Positions 18,476 to 26,743 of a stretch of DNA of 64,000 nucleotides are shown one piece after another. This DNA is from Prevotella sp. (GTDB lineage: Bacteria > Bacteroidota > Bacteroidia > Bacteroidales > Bacteroidaceae): NCBI GenBank assembly GCA_017428925.1, contig JAFRPY010000035.1, positions 1 through 64,000 of the forward strand, given 5' to 3'. The notes beneath the pieces were generated by a model. The model saw nothing but the letters and a program-made list of their open reading frames with translations, was not told the DNA's origin and did no database searches. The position numbers were made by a program, and so were the translations under genes. How positions within the stretch are numbered: the stretch's first letter is position 1; the number at the start of each line of letters is the position of its first letter.

Positions 18476-19543
18476 ATGGCTTACAACAATAATCACCTCG
18501 TTATCATGGCCGGTGGGGTAGGGAGCCGCTTCTGGCCGATGAGCACCGCCGAGAAACCCAAGCAGTTTATTGACGTGCTGGGTGTGGGGCGCACGCTCCT
18601 TCAGTTGACTTTAGACCGTTTCGAAGGTGTCTGCGACCCGAAGAATGTTTGGGTGGTGACCAACAAGAAGTATGTTGATATCGTGCGCGAACAACTGCCT
18701 GAGGTTCCCGCCGGGAATGTGCTTTGTGAGCCCTGCCGCCGCAATACGGCTCCCTGTATCGCCTACGTCAGTTGGCGCATCAAGAAGAAGGACCCGAAGG
18801 CCAATGTCGTGGTGACGCCCAGCGATCATGTCGTGGTGAACGGTGAGGAGTTTCGCCGTGTAGTGCGCCAATGCATGAAGTTCACGGGCGAGACCGATGC
18901 CATCGTGACACTGGGCATGAAGCCTACCCGTCCCGAGACCGGCTACGGCTACATCCAGGCCGACCTTTCCACGAGTAGCCCTCGCAACAAGGAGATTTTC
19001 CGCGTGTATTCCTTCAAGGAAAAACCCAGTCAGGAAAAAGCCATTGAATACATCCGTGACAGGAGTTACTTCTGGAATGCAGGCATCTTCATCTGGAGCG
19101 TCAGCACCATCGTGAATGCCTTCCGTGTGTATCAGCCCGCCATCAACCGCGTGTTCGAAAGCCTGCTGCCTATCTATGGCACGGAGAAAGAGCAGGAAGA
19201 AATCGACAAGCGTTTTCCCGAGTGTGAGAGCATTTCGGTTGACTATGCCATCATGGAGAAGGCCGAGGAGATTTTCGTCTGCCCCGCCGATTTCGGCTGG
19301 AGCGACTTGGGTACCTGGGGTTCTCTGATGATGCAGACCAAGAAAGACCTTTACGGCAACAGCATTATCGGCGAGAACGTGAATATCTATGACACCCACA
19401 ACAGCATCATCCATACACTCGGCCACAAGAAAGTGGTGGTGCAGGGCCTTGACGGCTATATCGTTGCAGAGGAAGACGGGCGTCTGCTCGTTTGCAAACT
19501 CAGTGAAGAACAACGCATCCGTCAGTTTTCAGGAGAAGATTAG
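18476..19543 (+). CDS. manC: Mannose-1-phosphate guanylyltransferase
   Basis: A 355-residue nucleotidyltransferase that makes GDP-mannose from mannose 1-phosphate and GTP. The N-terminal signature is 'MAGGVGSRFWPMS' followed by 'EKPKQF' (about 10-30). 'VVTPSDHVV' near 106-114 holds the metal-binding Asp and 'FSFKEKP'-type and 'WNAGIFIW' blocks are near 180-200. The C-terminal isomerase domain of bifunctional enzymes is absent. The start was chosen at 18476 because of the promoter at 18411-18442. It supplies GDP-mannose to the next two genes. Confidence 0.92.
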   Translation: MAYNNNHLVIMAGGVGSRFWPMSTAEKPKQFIDVLGVGRTLLQLTLDRFEGVCDPKNVWVVTNKKYVDIVREQLPEVPAGNVLCEPCRRNTAPCIAYVSWRIKKKDPKANVVVTPSDHVVVNGEEFRRVVRQCMKFTGETDAIVTLGMKPTRPETGYGYIQADLSTSSPRNKEIFRVYSFKEKPSQEKAIEYIRDRSYFWNAGIFIWSVSTIVNAFRVYQPAINRVFESLLPIYGTEKEQEEIDKRFPECESISVDYAIMEKAEEIFVCPADFGWSDLGTWGSLMMQTKKDLYGNSIIGENVNIYDTHNSIIHTLGHKKVVVQGLDGYIVAEEDGRLLVCKLSEEQRIRQFSGED

Positions 19544-19548
19544 TTGAG

Positions 19549-19581
19549 TTTAGACTTTAGACTTTAGAATTTAGAATTATT
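19549..19581 (-). repeat. Period-7 tandem repeat (TAGACTT/TAGAATT)
   Basis: Units TAGACTT, TAGACTT, TAGAATT, TAGAATT just after the manC-like stop. On the opposite strand they read AAGTCTA/AATTCTA, the same family as 13972-14056. Confidence 0.8.
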
Positions 19582-19640
19582 GCGCTTTGCGCAAGTATCA
19601 ATTATAAATTAAGAATTAAAATTAATCCCCGAACAGATTT

Positions 19641-19662
19641 CCCCCTCTGGGGATAAAGGGGG
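19641..19662 (+). other. Leader hairpin before gmd
   Basis: CCCCCT (19641-19646) and AGGGGG (19657-19662) flank a 10-base loop and end six bases before the gmd start codon. It resembles the GC-rich repeat family but lacks its tail. If it forms in the mRNA it would lie at the ribosome-binding region. Confidence 0.45.
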
Positions 19663-19668
19663 AGCGTT

Positions 19669-20786
<1,118 letters not shown>

Positions 20787-20790
<4 letters not shown>

Positions 20791-21923
20791 TGGCGCTCGA
20801 CAAGAATAGTTTGATTTATGTAGCGGGACACCACGGGCTTGTGGGTTCCGCTATTTGGAATAATTTGAAGGGTAGGGGATACACCAACCTCGTGGGGCGC
20901 TCCCATAAGGAACTCGATTTGCTCGACCCCGTGGCCGTCAGGCGTTTTTTCGATGAGGAACAGCCCGATGCCGTCGTTTTGGCGGCTGCCCATGTGGGCG
21001 GTATCATGGCCAACCTGCAATACCGCGCCGACTTCATCTACCAGAACCTTCAGATTCAGCAGAACGTGATTGGCGAGAGTTGGCGACACGGCGTGAAGAA
21101 ACTCCTTTTCCTGGGTTCCACGTGCATCTATCCGCGTGAGGCTCCCCAGCCCATGCCCGAGGACTGCCTGCTCACGTCACCCCTGGAATACACCAACGAG
21201 CCGTATGCCATCGCCAAGATTGCGGGACTGAAAATGTGTGAAAGTTTCAACATACAATACGGCACCAACTACATCGCCGTGATGCCCACCAATCTCTATG
21301 GTCCCAACGACAATTTCCACTTGGAGAATTCCCATGTGCTGCCCGCCATGATCCGCAAGATTCACCTGGCAAAATGCTTGAACGAAGGCGATTGGGAGGC
21401 CGTCAGGAAGGACATCTCGTTGCGCCCTGTTACGCTCCGTGAAGGAGACACTTTGGTGCGTATCGACGGGCAGAGCGACGAGCCGGACATCCTCCGTATG
21501 CTCCTTCATTATGGAATTGAACCAAATGCCGTAACACTCTGGGGCACAGGTCGTCCGATGCGCGAGTTTTTGTGGAGCGAAGAGATGGCCGATGCTTCCG
21601 TTCATGTACTGCTGAATGTGGATTTCAAAGACACCTACGACACGAGTGTGAAGAATGCCGACGGCATCACGGAGATTCGCAATTGCCACATCAACGTAGG
21701 CACGGGCAAGGAAATCAGCATCCGCGAAGTGGCCGAACTGATTGTGAAGGAAATCGGTTTCCAGGGCGAATTGCGATGGGATGCCACGAAGCCCGACGGT
21801 ACGTTGAAGAAACTCACGGATGTAAAAAAACTTCATAGTCTTGGCTGGCACCATAAGATAGAAATCGATGAAGGTGTCCACCGTCTCTACGAGTGGTATA
21901 GAAGCACGAAGGAGGAGTTTTGA
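20787..21923 (+). CDS. fcl: GDP-L-fucose synthase
   Basis: A 378-residue epimerase/reductase that completes GDP-L-fucose from the Gmd product. The Rossmann motif [10 protein letters not shown] is near 14-23, 'LAAAHVGGI' near 66-74, 'FLGSSC'-type block (FLGSTCIYP) near 109-117 and the catalytic YAIAK at about 139-143. It is longer than the E. coli enzyme because of an insert at about 200-245, which I recall as usual in Bacteroidales. ATG at 20787 or 20790 are both possible; the first overlaps gmd by four bases. GDP-fucose is used for surface glycans and protein O-glycans in this phylum. Confidence 0.93.
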
Positions 21924-21968
21924 AGTACGATGTGTCGCTTTGGCGAGGTTGAAGTACGAAGGTGGAAT

Positions 21969-22016
21969 TTTGAAGTGCTATGCTCCACCACTTCGTAATT
22001 CAAAATTCAAAATTCC
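21969..22016 (+). repeat. Imperfect hairpin with heptad tail after fcl
   Basis: TTTTGAAGT units near 21919, 21948 and 21973 and the inverse ACTTCGTAATTCAAAA form an imperfect hairpin. It ends in two ATTCAAA heptads (about 22000-22014). It may act as the end of the gmd-fcl transcript. Confidence 0.5.
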
Positions 22017-22095
22017 AACGTCGTTTCATAGTTACATTTTGCGTTTTCCGCGTTTTTATCTTTAGATAAACAATCATTAACGACAAAAACAGATT

Positions 22096-23916
22096 ATGAA
22101 GAACTATCCGAAAATTGGCATCCGGCCGACCATAGACGGTCGCCAGGGTGGTATCCGCGAGAGCCTTGAAGAGAAGACCATGAGTCTGGCCAAGGCCGTG
22201 AAGGAACTTATTGAATCAAACCTGCGTAACGGCGATGGCTCGCCCGTAGAGTGTGTCATTGCCGACACCACGATAGGCCGCGTGGCCGAGAGTGCCGCCT
22301 GCGCCGAGAAATTCGAGCGCGAGGGCGTGGGGTCAACCATCACCGTCACCTCTTGCTGGTGCTATGGTTCCGAGACGATGGACATGAATCCGTACTATCC
22401 CAAGGCCGTATGGGGCTTCAACGGAACGGAGCGCCCCGGAGCCGTCTATCTGGCTGCCGTGTTGGCCGCCCATGCCCAGAAGGGCCTGCCCGCATTTGGT
22501 ATCTATGGCCATGATGTGCAAGACCTTTCCGACAATACTATTCCCGCCGATGCCGCCGAGAAGATTCTCCGCTGGGCCCGTGCCGCCCAGGCCGTAGCCA
22601 CCATGCGCGGACAGTCGTATCTCTCGATGGGTAACACCTGCATGGGTATTGCCGGAAGTATTGTCGATGCCGATTTCTTCCAGGACTATTTCGGCATGCG
22701 TACCGAATATGTTGACCTCGTGGAGATTCTCCGCCGCGTGGATTTCGGCATCTACGACCAGGATGAGTTCAAGAAGGCCATGAAGTGGGTGGACAAGTAT
22801 TGCAAGCCCCAGGAAGGCCACGACTATAACGAAGACCGCCCGCTATTCCCCGGCACGCCCATGACCACCTACAACGGAAAGGGCAAGGGCAAGAACCGCC
22901 AGGAGAAGGACGCCGACTGGGAGTTCACCGTGAAGTGCATGATGATTATCCGCGACCTGATGCACGGCAATCCGCGACTGGCCGAGATGGGTTATTTCGA
23001 AGAGGCCAAGGGCCACAATGCCATCCTCGGCGGCGTGCAGGGACAACGCCAGTGGACTGACTACAAGCCCAACTTCGACTTCCCCGAGTCGATGATGTGC
23101 ACTTCGTTCGACTGGAACGGCATCCGCGAGGCCGATGTGCTGGCCACCGAGAACGACTCCCTGAACGGCATCTCGATGCTCTTCGGCCACCTGCTCACCA
23201 ACCGCGGCGTGATGTTCTCCGACATCCGTACCTACTGGAGTCCTGAAGCCGTGGAGCGTGTCACGGGCAAGAAGCCCGAAGGTGCTGCCGCCGGCGGATT
23301 CATCCACCTCATCAACTCAGGAGCCACCACACTCGATGCCACCGGAGCCATGTCCGACAAGGAGGGCAACCCCGTGATGAAACCCCATTGGGAGATGACC
23401 GAAGAGGATGCCGAAGCCTGTCTGAAGGCCACCTCATGGATGCCTGCCGACCGCGACTACTTCCGTGGAGGCGGCTATTCCAGCCATTTCCTCACCCGCG
23501 GCGGAATGCCGATGACCATGATGCGCGTCAACATCGTGAAGGGCCTCGGCCCTGTGCTTCAGTTGGCCGAAGGATGGACCGTGAGCCTCGATCCCGAGGT
23601 GAACGACATCCTCGACAAGCGCACAGACCCCACATGGCCCACCACCTGGTTTGCCCCGCGCCTTGACCCGTCGAAGGATGCCTTCAAGGACGTCTATTCC
23701 GTGATGAACAACTGGGGAGCCAACCACGGTGCCATCGCCTACGGCCACATCGGAGCCGACGTCATCACGCTCTGCTCCATGCTCCGCATTCCCGTCTGCA
23801 TGCACAACATCAAGGACGAAGACATCTTCCGTCCCGCCTGCTGGAATGCCTTCGGTATGGACAAGGAAGGCGCCGACTATAGGGCATGTAAGAATTTCGG
23901 GCCGGTGTATAAATAA
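22096..23916 (+). CDS. fucI: L-fucose isomerase
   Basis: A 606-residue enzyme that interconverts L-fucose and L-fuculose (and D-arabinose and D-ribulose), Mn2+-dependent. '[20 protein letters not shown]' near 6-25 is the N-terminal family block, '[17 protein letters not shown]' near 56-72 and '[20 protein letters not shown]' near 110-130. Catalytic Glu/Asp residues of the family lie in 'CTSFDWNG'- and 'ATENDSLNG'-type blocks (about 335-360). It is followed by fucP. No fuculokinase or fuculose-phosphate aldolase gene is nearby, so catabolism must be finished by genes elsewhere. A weak promoter-like TATCTTTA is at 22057-22064. Confidence 0.95.
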   Translation: MKNYPKIGIRPTIDGRQGGIRESLEEKTMSLAKAVKELIESNLRNGDGSPVECVIADTTIGRVAESAACAEKFEREGVGSTITVTSCWCYGSETMDMNPYYPKAVWGFNGTERPGAVYLAAVLAAHAQKGLPAFGIYGHDVQDLSDNTIPADAAEKILRWARAAQAVATMRGQSYLSMGNTCMGIAGSIVDADFFQDYFGMRTEYVDLVEILRRVDFGIYDQDEFKKAMKWVDKYCKPQEGHDYNEDRPLFPGTPMTTYNGKGKGKNRQEKDADWEFTVKCMMIIRDLMHGNPRLAEMGYFEEAKGHNAILGGVQGQRQWTDYKPNFDFPESMMCTSFDWNGIREADVLATENDSLNGISMLFGHLLTNRGVMFSDIRTYWSPEAVERVTGKKPEGAAAGGFIHLINSGATTLDATGAMSDKEGNPVMKPHWEMTEEDAEACLKATSWMPADRDYFRGGGYSSHFLTRGGMPMTMMRVNIVKGLGPVLQLAEGWTVSLDPEVNDILDKRTDPTWPTTWFAPRLDPSKDAFKDVYSVMNNWGANHGAIAYGHIGADVITLCSMLRIPVCMHNIKDEDIFRPACWNAFGMDKEGADYRACKNFGPVYK

Positions 23917-23917
23917 G

Positions 23918-23951
23918 AAGACCCTCCCCCGCCCTCCCTATAGGGAGGGAG
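23918..23951 (-). repeat. GC-rich hairpin/G-run repeat, copy D
   Basis: Palindrome CCCTCCCTA/TAGGGAGGG at 23932-23949, with the G-run tail and GGGTCTT reading out on the minus strand. It starts two bases after the fucI stop and may serve as its terminator. Confidence 0.8.
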
Positions 23952-24033
23952 CAAATACTCTTTTTGCGGAGTGGAATGTGGTGAGAATTTTAGTGATAAG
24001 AAATAAAAATAACAATCAAATAACAATAAAACC

Positions 24034-25407
24034 ATGAATAGCAATCAAAGTACAAAAGATACTTCCCCCCTCCCTTCGGGAGGGGCTGGGGGTGGGTTTG
24101 AGGGTTCCGGTTCTGGTTCCTCTGTCGTCCCCTCTCACTTTCTCATCCCCTTCATCCTCGTCACCCTCTGCTTCGCCCTCTGGGGCTTTGCCAACGACAT
24201 CACCAACCCGATGGTGAAGGCCTTCTCGAAGATTTTCCGCATGAGCGTCACCGAGGGCGCTTTGGTTCAGGTGGCCTTCTACGGCGGCTATTTCTGCATG
24301 GCCTTCCCCGCCGCCATGTTCATCCGCAAGTTCTCCTACAAGTCGGGCGTGCTGATGGGCCTCGGGCTTTATGCCACGGGCGCGCTGCTCTTCTTCCCGG
24401 CGAAGATGGTGGGCGTGTATGGCTGTTTCCTCATCGCCTATTTCATCATGACCTGCGGACTCTCGTTCCTTGAGACCTCCTGCAACCCCTACATCCTCAC
24501 GATGGGCTCCGAAGAGACCTCCACGCGCCGACTGAACATGGCCCAGTGCTTCAACCCCTGCGGCTCCATCATCGGCATGTATGTGGCCATGAACTTCATC
24601 CAGGCGCGGCTCAACCCGATGTCGTCGGCCGAGCGTGCCAACCTCTCTGAAGCACAGTTCGACGCGATGAAGGAATCCGACCTCTCGGTGCTCATCTCGC
24701 CCTATCTGGCCATCGGACTGGTCATCGTGGCCATGTTCCTCGTCATCCTGCTCGTGAAGATGCCTAAGAACGGCGACCAGAACAAGGAAATCCATTTCAT
24801 GTCCACGCTCCGCCGCATCTTCTCGCTGAAATACTACCGCGAGGGCGTCATTGCCCAGTTCTTCTACGTCGGTGCACAAATCATGTGCTGGACTTTCATC
24901 ATCCAGTACGGCACCCGCGTGTTCATGGCCGAGGGCATGGGCGAGCAGGCCGCCGAAGTGCTCTCCCAGCGCTTCAACATTGCCGCCATGCTGCTGTTCA
25001 TCTGCTCGCGTTTCGTGGCCACCTACCTGATGAAATACGTCAATCCCGCCCGTCTTTTGGCAGCCTTTGCCATCGGCGGCATGATCTGCACGCTGGGCGT
25101 CATCCTCTTCCAGAACCGCCTCGGCATGTACTGCCTGGTGGCCGTCAGCGGCTGCATGTCGCTCATGTTCCCCACCATCTACGGCATTGCCTTGAAGGGC
25201 CTCGGCGACGATGCCAAGTTCGGTGCCGCCGGACTCATCATGGCCATCCTCGGCGGAAGCGTGCTGCCCCCGTTCCAGGCCGCCATCATCGACCAGGGCA
25301 CCCTCTTCGGTTCCTTCCCCGCCACCAACGCCTCGTTCATCCTGCCCTTCATCTGCTTCGTCGTGGTCTGTGCGTATGGCATGCGGATGAATAAGGCGCG
25401 GCAATGA
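24034..25407 (+). CDS. fucP: L-fucose:H+ symporter
   Basis: A 457-residue major-facilitator sugar transporter with about 12 hydrophobic helices. The first helix, 'ILVTLCFALWGFANDITNPMV' region (about 42-62), carries the Asn-Asp motif of FucP, in which the Asp takes part in proton coupling. 'LETSCNPYI' near 149-157 is a further family block. The cytoplasmic N-terminal tail (residues 11-30) is Gly/Ser/Pro-rich and is encoded by an in-frame copy of the hairpin/G-run repeat (24067-24122). No later in-frame ATG would keep the first helix. It follows fucI after about 115 bases. Confidence 0.93.
   Translation: MNSNQSTKDTSPLPSGGAGGGFEGSGSGSSVVPSHFLIPFILVTLCFALWGFANDITNPMVKAFSKIFRMSVTEGALVQVAFYGGYFCMAFPAAMFIRKFSYKSGVLMGLGLYATGALLFFPAKMVGVYGCFLIAYFIMTCGLSFLETSCNPYILTMGSEETSTRRLNMAQCFNPCGSIIGMYVAMNFIQARLNPMSSAERANLSEAQFDAMKESDLSVLISPYLAIGLVIVAMFLVILLVKMPKNGDQNKEIHFMSTLRRIFSLKYYREGVIAQFFYVGAQIMCWTFIIQYGTRVFMAEGMGEQAAEVLSQRFNIAAMLLFICSRFVATYLMKYVNPARLLAAFAIGGMICTLGVILFQNRLGMYCLVAVSGCMSLMFPTIYGIALKGLGDDAKFGAAGLIMAILGGSVLPPFQAAIIDQGTLFGSFPATNASFILPFICFVVVCAYGMRMNKARQ
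24067..24122 (+). repeat. GC-rich hairpin/G-run repeat, copy E, inside fucP
   Basis: CCCCTCCC (24067-24074) pairs with GGGAGGGG (24078-24085), followed by G-runs to 24096 and a tail with TCCGGTTCT. The copy is in frame and encodes residues about 12-30 of FucP. The tail is shared with copy F at 25485. Confidence 0.85.
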
Positions 25408-25421
25408 GAAACATTTAAACC

Positions 25422-25445
25422 CAGAGATACAGAGGTACAGAGAAA
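25422..25445 (+). repeat. Period-8 repeat (CAGAGATA type)
   Basis: CAGAGATA, CAGAGGTA, CAGAGAAA in tandem after the fucP stop. It is related to 13285-13307 and 26032-26054. Confidence 0.65.
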
Positions 25446-25484
25446 TATAAGACGAAAATCCTCAAAATCTAACAGATAGAAAAA

Positions 25485-25538
25485 CCCCTCCCTTCGGGAG
25501 GGGCGGGGGTGGGTGTTAAGGCTCCGGTTCTTCCTCTT
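25485..25538 (+). repeat. GC-rich hairpin/G-run repeat, copy F, overlapping the HU-like gene end
   Basis: CCCCTCCC (25485-25492) and GGGAGGGG (25496-25503) form a hairpin, then G-runs to 25513 and a tail with CTCCGGTTCTTCCTC. The tail contains the stop codon (25516-25518) and last codons of the minus-strand HU-like gene. The hairpin lies between converging fucP and HU-like genes. Confidence 0.85.
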
Positions 25539-25983
25539 TCCCGCGTTCCTCAATCTCCTTCGCGCTCACCAGGCTGGCTGCACTCTGGTAGGTCATGCCC
25601 TGGATCATCTTCTTGATGCGCTTGTGGGTAGAGGGGTCGGTGGTCACCTCGGGCTGGAACAGCACGCGGCAGCTGCGTATGTTCTCGTTGGCGTTGAAGT
25701 CGGCCGGAGTTTCGGCTCCCTTCGAGCTGATGCCGATTTTGAAGGTGCCGAAGCCGTCGATGTGGACGCGCTTGGAGGCCTTGAGGGCGTCGCTGACCAC
25801 TTCCACCATTTCAACGAGCACGGCGTAGGCGTCGGACTTCTTTGCGGTGGAGTTGCGCTGAATCAGCTCGGCAATGTCCATCAGGTTGATGGTCTCGGTG
25901 TAGACTGGGCGAGCGAACCATTTCTGGTAGCACTTCACCATGTTTTCGTTCATGTTCTGAACAAGTTTGTACAAATGTGCCAT
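25516..25983 (-). CDS. HU-related DNA-binding protein (HU-HIG type)
   Basis: A 155-residue nucleoid-type protein. The N-terminal part (about 1-45) is the extra segment found in Bacteroidales HU-related proteins (TIGR01201-like). The HU/IHF fold follows, with 'VVSDALKASKRVHIDGFGTFKIGISSKG' split over about 62-90 as the dimer and strand region. The C-terminal tail is acidic (EEEPEP), and its last codons and stop are supplied by repeat copy F. In Bacteroides, genes of this kind commonly neighbour VirE_N/DUF3987 genes; such genes lie 6 kb away here at 31.8-34.6 kb. It has its own promoter at 26192-26223 and a leader of about 200 bases. Confidence 0.87.
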   Translation of the reverse strand: MAHLYKLVQNMNENMVKCYQKWFARPVYTETINLMDIAELIQRNSTAKKSDAYAVLVEMVEVVSDALKASKRVHIDGFGTFKIGISSKGAETPADFNANENIRSCRVLFQPEVTTDPSTHKRIKKMIQGMTYQSAASLVSAKEIEERGKEEEPEP

Positions 25984-26031
25984 TTTTTTAGTTGTTTAGT
26001 TGTTTTGTTGTTTTGTTTTTGTTATTCAACA

Positions 26032-26054
26032 CAGAGATACAGAGTTACAGAGTT
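26032..26054 (+). repeat. Period-8 repeat (CAGAGATA type)
   Basis: CAGAGATA, CAGAGTTA, CAGAGTT in tandem inside the HU-like gene leader. It is the same family as 13285-13307 (opposite strand) and 25422-25445. Confidence 0.7.
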
Positions 26055-26191
26055 TTTTATTCTCTTTTTTCCATAGTTTTTGTGTTGGTTGAGAGGGTAA
26101 GACCGACGAAAGACTTTGCGTCTTCGTGTCTCTGCGTTCCGTTCAATCAAAGATCTCTGAATACATTCGCGATGCATCTCTAAATGCACTA

Positions 26192-26223
26192 CAAAGATAC
26201 AAAATATTTCCGAAACCACCAAA
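26192..26223 (-). promoter_or_regulatory. Promoter of the HU-like gene
   Basis: On the minus strand: TTTG (26223-26220), 20 bases, TATCTTTG (26199-26192). It would give a leader of about 200 bases, long for this phylum, to the start at 25983. Confidence 0.7.
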
Positions 26224-26295
26224 TATTTTCGAAGAATAATTCAAAGAAAATCAAAAAAATATGCCATTTTATTCATGTAATTATTTAAGACTATC

Positions 26296-26361
26296 TTTCC
26301 GCTGTTTGGAAGCCCTGTTTCCACCCATTGGAAGCCTCGTTTCCGCTCAATGGAAGCCGGC
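26296..26361 (+). repeat. Three tandem 22-bp repeats
   Basis: Units begin with TTTCC at 26296, 26318 and 26340. Each contains TTTCC, seven variable bases and GGAAGCC, so each unit is a small inverted repeat (TTCC/GGAA). There are no spacers. Confidence 0.85.
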
Positions 26362-26376
26362 TATAAAGATATTACT

Positions 26377-26424
26377 CCCCTCCATTTAGGGAGGGGCAGG
26401 GGGTGGGTCTGTAGGGTCTGGAGG
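26377..26424 (+). repeat. GC-rich hairpin/G-run repeat, copy G
   Basis: CCCCTCC (26377-26383) pairs with GGAGGGG (26390-26396). Four G-runs at 26389-26407 have loops of 1, 2 and 1 bases. Then GGGTCTGTAGGGTCTG follows, as in copy B. Confidence 0.85.
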
Positions 26425-26460
26425 CCTCGGGGTGGTGTGTCTCTGAGGTATCTCTGTAGT

Positions 26461-26485
26461 TATATTGCATATTGCATATTGCATA
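26461..26485 (+). repeat. ATTGCAT heptad repeat, left outer copy
   Basis: TAT followed by three ATTGCAT units (26464-26484). The same orientation occurs at 34621-34651, and the opposite orientation at 26621-26645. Confidence 0.85.
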
Positions 26486-26609
26486 CAAAAATTTTTGTAA
26501 GTGCTGGAAAAAGTGTTAATATATGTATATAATATTATATATATTATTAATAATCAATTACTTATATAATTCTATTATCATTTTTTAACTCATTTTCTTC
26601 CTCTTAGTG

Positions 26610-26655
26610 AAAAAAACGAACGCAATATGCAATATGCAATATAGCGTAGTCAGCG
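26610..26655 (-). repeat. ATTGCAT heptad element, left inverted copy
   Basis: Read on the minus strand: CTGAC, three bases, GCTAT, ATTGCAT x2, ATTGCG, TTCG and seven T. The element at 34612-34662 reads the same on the plus strand with one extra heptad. The two copies face each other across 8 kb. Confidence 0.85.
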
Positions 26656-26714
26656 GGCAAAAATTTAATGTGTAAATTTCCGCTCGTATTCTTTTTATTA
26701 TCGAAAAGAAATTG

Positions 26715-26722
26715 TATCTTTG
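26715..26722 (+). promoter_or_regulatory. -7 element of the restriction-modification gene
   Basis: TATCTTTG, 21 bases before the ATG at 26744; a clear TTTG at -33 is missing. The element covers the upstream in-frame TTG at 26720, which argues against that start. Confidence 0.65.
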
Positions 26723-26743
26723 TCGCTAAAAATAGCATATTCT

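Larger units (their letters stand above)
25984..26743. other. 760-base intergenic region packed with repeats
   Basis: No gene is convincing here. In order it holds the HU-like gene leader with period-8 repeats (26032-26054), a minus-strand promoter (26192-26223), three 22-bp tandem units (26296-26361), a hairpin/G-run repeat (26377-26424), ATTGCAT heptads (26461-26485), a very AT-rich stretch (about 26515-26590), inverted heptads (26610-26655) and a promoter-like TATCTTTG (26715-26722). Confidence 0.8.

Noticed and set aside
24016-25404. A 462-codon open frame on the minus strand opposite fucP
   Set aside because: It is a shadow of the fucP codon pattern: rich in His, Glu and Gly with no recognisable fold, whereas the plus strand is a clear transporter.
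26296-26361. Possible CRISPR array (three 22-bp repeats)
   Set aside because: The units are directly adjacent without spacers and no cas gene is near.
26720-26743. Upstream TTG start for the restriction enzyme
   Set aside because: It lies inside the TATCTTTG promoter element; ATG at 26744 is the first good start.
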